Positions 61,283-64,000 of a stretch of DNA of 64,000 nucleotides are shown here, piece by piece. A program made the translations under genes and the position numbers. Every line of letters begins with the position of its first letter. Position 1 is the stretch's first letter. The notes under the pieces are model-generated. The model saw only the letters and a list, made by a program, of their open reading frames with translations. It ran no database searches and was not told where the DNA came from. Origin of the DNA: Streptomyces sp. CB01580 (GTDB lineage Bacteria > Actinomycetota > Actinomycetes > Streptomycetales > Streptomycetaceae); assembly GCF_001905795.1 (NCBI RefSeq), contig NZ_LIXJ01000022.1, positions 1 to 64,000 of the forward strand, read 5' to 3'.

Positions 61283-62929
61283 TCAACCGGCCCGGCGGTT
61301 GACCTTCGACCGGGAACGCTTCTCCACATACATGCGCTGGTCGGCGGAGGCCAGCACCTCCTCGACCGACATGCCGCAGGCGGCCCAGCCGATGCCGAAG
61401 CTCGCCCCGACCCGCACCGCCCGCCCGTCGACCCGGATCGGCGGGATGATCGCGTTGCGGAGGCGTACGGCCAGATCCGCGGCGTCCGCCGCCCCGAGCC
61501 CGTCGGCCAGGACGACGAACTCGTCGCCGCCGAGACGGGCGACGGTGTCGCCGTCGCGCACACCGGTGCTGAGGCGGCGGGCGACCTCGATCAGCACCGC
61601 GTCACCGGTGTGGTGCCCGAAACGGTCGTTGATGGACTTGAAGCCGTCGAGGTCGCAGAAGAGGACCGCGATCCCCTTCGCCCCGTCGTCCTGCTCGGTG
61701 TCCGGGGCGACGGCGTGCACATGGTGGTCGTACGGGCCGTCGGGCCCCGTTTCCACGTCGTAGCCGTGCACCCGCGCGTCCGGGTCGGGGTCGATGTCGG
61801 CGTACGCCGTGTCCAGCGTCTCGATCGCGGTGGCGGGGATCGCGTTCGGGCGTTCGCAGAGCCGCGAGCTGAGCCTGGACCGCAGCTCCGCGCTGTTCGG
61901 CAGACCGGTGAGGGCGTCGTGCGAGGCCCGGTGCGCGAGATGCAGTTCGTGGCGCTTGCGCTCCTCGATGTCCTCGACATGGGTGAGCAGGAAGCGCGGT
62001 CCGTCGGTGGTGTCGGCGACGACGGAGTTGCGCAGCGACACCCAGAGGTAGCTGCCGTCCCGCCGCCCCAGCCGCAGCTCGGCGCGGCCTCCCTCGGCGG
62101 AGGTGCGCAGCAGGGTGCCGATGTCCTCGGGGTGGACGAGGTCGGCGAAGGAGTAGCGGCGGAGCACGGAGGCGGGGCGGCCGAGCAGCCTGCACAGGGC
62201 GTCGTTGGTGCGCAGCAGCCGCCCGTGCTGGTCACCGCCCATCTCGGCGATGGCCATGCCGCTGGGCGCGTACTCGAACGCCTGGCGGAAGGACTCCTCG
62301 CTGGCGCGCAGCGCCTGCTGCTCCCGTTCCAGACGGACCAGGGCCCGCTGCATGTTTGCTCTGAGCCGGGCATTGCTGATCGCAATGGCCGCCTGCGAGG
62401 CGTACATCTGGAGGGCCTCCCGCCCCCAGGCGCCGGGGCGGCGGCCGTTGCGCGGGCGGTCGACGGATATGACGCCCAGCAGGTCGCGTCCGCCGCCGGA
62501 GGCGTACATCGGCGCATAAAGGCGGTCCTGGGGGTGCCACTCGTCCTCGAAGCGGGGCTCGGGCCCCTCCGTGTGCCACTGCGGTACGTCGTCGTCGAGA
62601 AGCACCCAGCCATCCGTGTGGGGTATGAAGCGGAGCTCGTCCCACGCCTCACCCATGGCCAGCCTGCGCTCCCAGGAGGTGCGCGAACCGATGCGTCCGG
62701 TGATCAGGGCCTCCGCGGCACTGTTGCCCGCGAAGGCGGCGACGACGAGGTCTCCGTCCTGCCTCACCAGGTTCACGCAGGCCAGTCCATAGCCGAGGCC
62801 CGTGACGATTCCGTCGGCCACGGTCTGCACGGTGTCGGCCAGGCTCCGCGCCGTGTTCAGCTCGGACACGGCCTGGTGCAGCTGCCGCAGCGTCGCTAGA
62901 CGGACATACGGCTCCGACTCGGCCTCCAT
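61283..62929 (-). CDS. cdgB: Diguanylate cyclase with GAF, PAS and GGDEF domains (CdgB-like)
   Basis: This 548-residue protein has an N-terminal GAF domain (about residues 20-190), a PAS/PAC domain (about 215-335) and a C-terminal GGDEF domain. It should make cyclic di-GMP from GTP. The active site GGDEF (residues 467-471) is intact, and an inhibitory RxxD site (RDGD, 458-461) lies exactly five residues before it. A 60-residue insertion between the first helix and IAVLFCDLDGFKSIND is a distinctive feature. Domain order and size match streptomycete CdgB, which affects morphological development via BldD. Confidence 0.93.
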   Translation of the reverse strand: MEAESEPYVRLATLRQLHQAVSELNTARSLADTVQTVADGIVTGLGYGLACVNLVRQDGDLVVAAFAGNSAAEALITGRIGSRTSWERRLAMGEAWDELRFIPHTDGWVLLDDDVPQWHTEGPEPRFEDEWHPQDRLYAPMYASGGGRDLLGVISVDRPRNGRRPGAWGREALQMYASQAAIAISNARLRANMQRALVRLEREQQALRASEESFRQAFEYAPSGMAIAEMGGDQHGRLLRTNDALCRLLGRPASVLRRYSFADLVHPEDIGTLLRTSAEGGRAELRLGRRDGSYLWVSLRNSVVADTTDGPRFLLTHVEDIEERKRHELHLAHRASHDALTGLPNSAELRSRLSSRLCERPNAIPATAIETLDTAYADIDPDPDARVHGYDVETGPDGPYDHHVHAVAPDTEQDDGAKGIAVLFCDLDGFKSINDRFGHHTGDAVLIEVARRLSTGVRDGDTVARLGGDEFVVLADGLGAADAADLAVRLRNAIIPPIRVDGRAVRVGASFGIGWAACGMSVEEVLASADQRMYVEKRSRSKVNRRAG

Positions 62930-63351
62930 TGCTCGCACTCCCCGAGACCTCGACAGCACTCCATGTTCATATCGGCGTACTTGATGACGTACTTGGATGA
63001 CCCACTTAGATGACTTACTTAATGAAGTGTCACGGCCACTGAATCACAGTGAGCTGCACCGTCGGTACACAGGGTCAGCAAATATTGCTCTCTGTGACTC
63101 AAGTCACAAAAGATGGTAAAGAGGTCCGGACGTCGCCCAGGTGCGGTCCGTCCTTTTCTTGAACGCAAATCCGGGCGTTGCCGTACGGGGCCGGTGGGGC
63201 GGCGAGGGCCGGGGCCGACGGGGCCACGTGCCGGGATCCGTGCGGGTGAAGGGCCGGGGCCCGCGGGGATGAAGAGGCTGGAGGGGTCCTAGGACCAGGA
63301 TGGTCCCCTGGCCCGATGCGGCCGCGCCCCGGCCGCGGATAGCGTGCCGGT
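62930..63351. other. Intergenic region upstream of cdgB
   Basis: No gene is seen. The AT-rich left half (62945-63115) holds the cdgB promoter and a Crp-type palindrome; the right half is GC-rich spacer upstream of the flavin reductase gene. Repeated GATGACnTACTTGG-like units near 62978-63020 are imperfect. Confidence 0.45.
63093..63108 (-). promoter_or_regulatory. Crp-type operator upstream of cdgB
   Basis: TGTGACTCAAGTCACA is a near-perfect palindrome fitting TGTGA-N6-TCACA and the S. coelicolor Crp motif GTG-N6-GnCAC. It lies about 165 bp upstream of the cdgB start. The Rex motif shares the same outer arms but the centre does not match it. Confidence 0.7.
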
Positions 63352-63960
63352 GTGTTGCAGACAGAGTCCCCCGCCCCGCGTTCCGGCCCCACTCCCCAGG
63401 GCCTCGTCCCCCAGGACCTCGTTCACCAGAACCTCGTCCCCCATGCTGAGGGGGTGAGCAATGATGAGTTCCGGGCCGCGCTGTCCCGACTGGCCGCCGG
63501 AGTCGTACTGGTCACGGCCGAGGAACCGCCGCTGGACGAGAACGGGATCGGCGAGGACGTCGGGATGACGGCGACCGCCTTCATGTCGGTGTCGCTGAAC
63601 CCGCCGCTGGTCATGGTCAGCCTGCGCAACGACTCGCGGATGGACGACCTGCTGTCGGAACAGCCGCTGTGGGCGGTCTCCGTGCTCGCCGAGAGCCAGC
63701 GGCACATCGCCGGGCGGTTCGCGATGAGGGGCCGGATCAGCGACCGGCTGCTGTTCGAGGACATCCCCTACCGGAGAGGGGAGTTCACCGGTGCGCCCCT
63801 GGTCGGCGGAGCACTGGCCACCCTTGAGTGCCGCACCGAGCAACGGGTCCTGGCGGGCGACCACACGCTGGTGATCGGCCGGGTGCTGAGCGCGGCCCTG
63901 CCCAGCGGGGACGGATCTCCGCTGATGTACTTCCGGGGGCGGTACCGGCACCTGGGCTGA
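63352..63960 (+). CDS. Flavin reductase domain protein
   Basis: This roughly 202-residue FMN-binding split-barrel protein resembles flavin reductases of two-component monooxygenases. The core (from about residue 36) has GMTATAFMSVSLNPPLVMVSLRNDSRM and SVLAESQRHIAGRFA. The first 35 residues contain a three-fold repeat (QGLVP, QDLVH, QNLVP) encoded by tandem 15-bp units. The start is uncertain: GTG 63352 would be leaderless behind TAGCGT; GTG 63454 (SNDEFRAAL) with GAGG just upstream fits the usual family length of about 168. Confidence 0.82.
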   Translation: MLQTESPAPRSGPTPQGLVPQDLVHQNLVPHAEGVSNDEFRAALSRLAAGVVLVTAEEPPLDENGIGEDVGMTATAFMSVSLNPPLVMVSLRNDSRMDDLLSEQPLWAVSVLAESQRHIAGRFAMRGRISDRLLFEDIPYRRGEFTGAPLVGGALATLECRTEQRVLAGDHTLVIGRVLSAALPSGDGSPLMYFRGRYRHLG

Positions 63961-64000
63961 GGCGGCGCGGTGCGCGCATGCCGGCCCGTACGGCACTGCC

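Noticed and set aside
62994..63060. BldD box upstream of cdgB
   Set aside because: CdgB genes are known BldD targets, but I could not find a convincing symmetrical GTnAC-type match here by eye.

Overview
The window is a stretch of chromosome from a high-GC actinobacterium, almost certainly a Streptomyces. Signs of this are the very high third-position GC, frequent GTG and TTG starts, rare TTA codons, DasR-type and CIRCE operators, and family members typical of streptomycetes (ChiC/ChiS/ChiR, CdgB, GpgS, DUF3263). I see no rRNA, tRNA, CRISPR array, prophage or complete insertion sequence.

Region 1 (about 0.2-26.9 kb) is a conserved housekeeping block. It starts with a PduO-type cobalamin adenosyltransferase, a membrane protein and the chitin module chiS-chiR-chiC. 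Then, all on the minus strand, come DUF2550, the complete F-type ATP synthase operon (atpI-B-E-F-H-A-G-D-C), a WecA-like phosphotransferase, serine hydroxymethyltransferase, a tyrosine-phosphatase-like protein, TsaC, PrmC, PrfA, L31, an LCP-family protein, Rho and homoserine kinase. The block lies exactly between two inverted copies of a 168-bp element with terminal inverted repeats (15-182 and 26882-27049).

Region 2 (27-43.7 kb) is more variable. It holds an HD-domain protein, an MFS exporter, two small coupled genes, a MurNAc module (RpiR regulator, murQ, PTS EIIBC), two small developmental-type genes, a nucleotidyltransferase, a TetR/P450/ferredoxin cassette, gene remnants and several tandem repeats (6, 18 and 19 bp).

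Region 3 (43.8-64 kb) holds groEL under a double CIRCE, a cold-shock gene, and a SAM-riboswitch-controlled thrC with a MoaD/CysO-like sulfur carrier. It continues with gpgS, otsA and otsB, a sugar-binding lipoprotein, the DasR-type nagK-nagA operon, a PfkB kinase and class II aldolase, a membrane-anchored carbohydrate-binding protein, the diguanylate cyclase CdgB and a flavin reductase.

Amino-sugar use is a shared theme: chitin breakdown (chiC), GlcNAc kinase and deacetylase (nagK, nagA) and MurNAc uptake (murP, murQ), with DasR-like operators at chiC and nagK. The most intriguing locus is the SAM-I riboswitch - threonine synthase - MoaD(-GGC) operon at 46.6-48.4 kb. It suggests protein-thiocarboxylate-dependent homocysteine synthesis rather than plain threonine synthesis.
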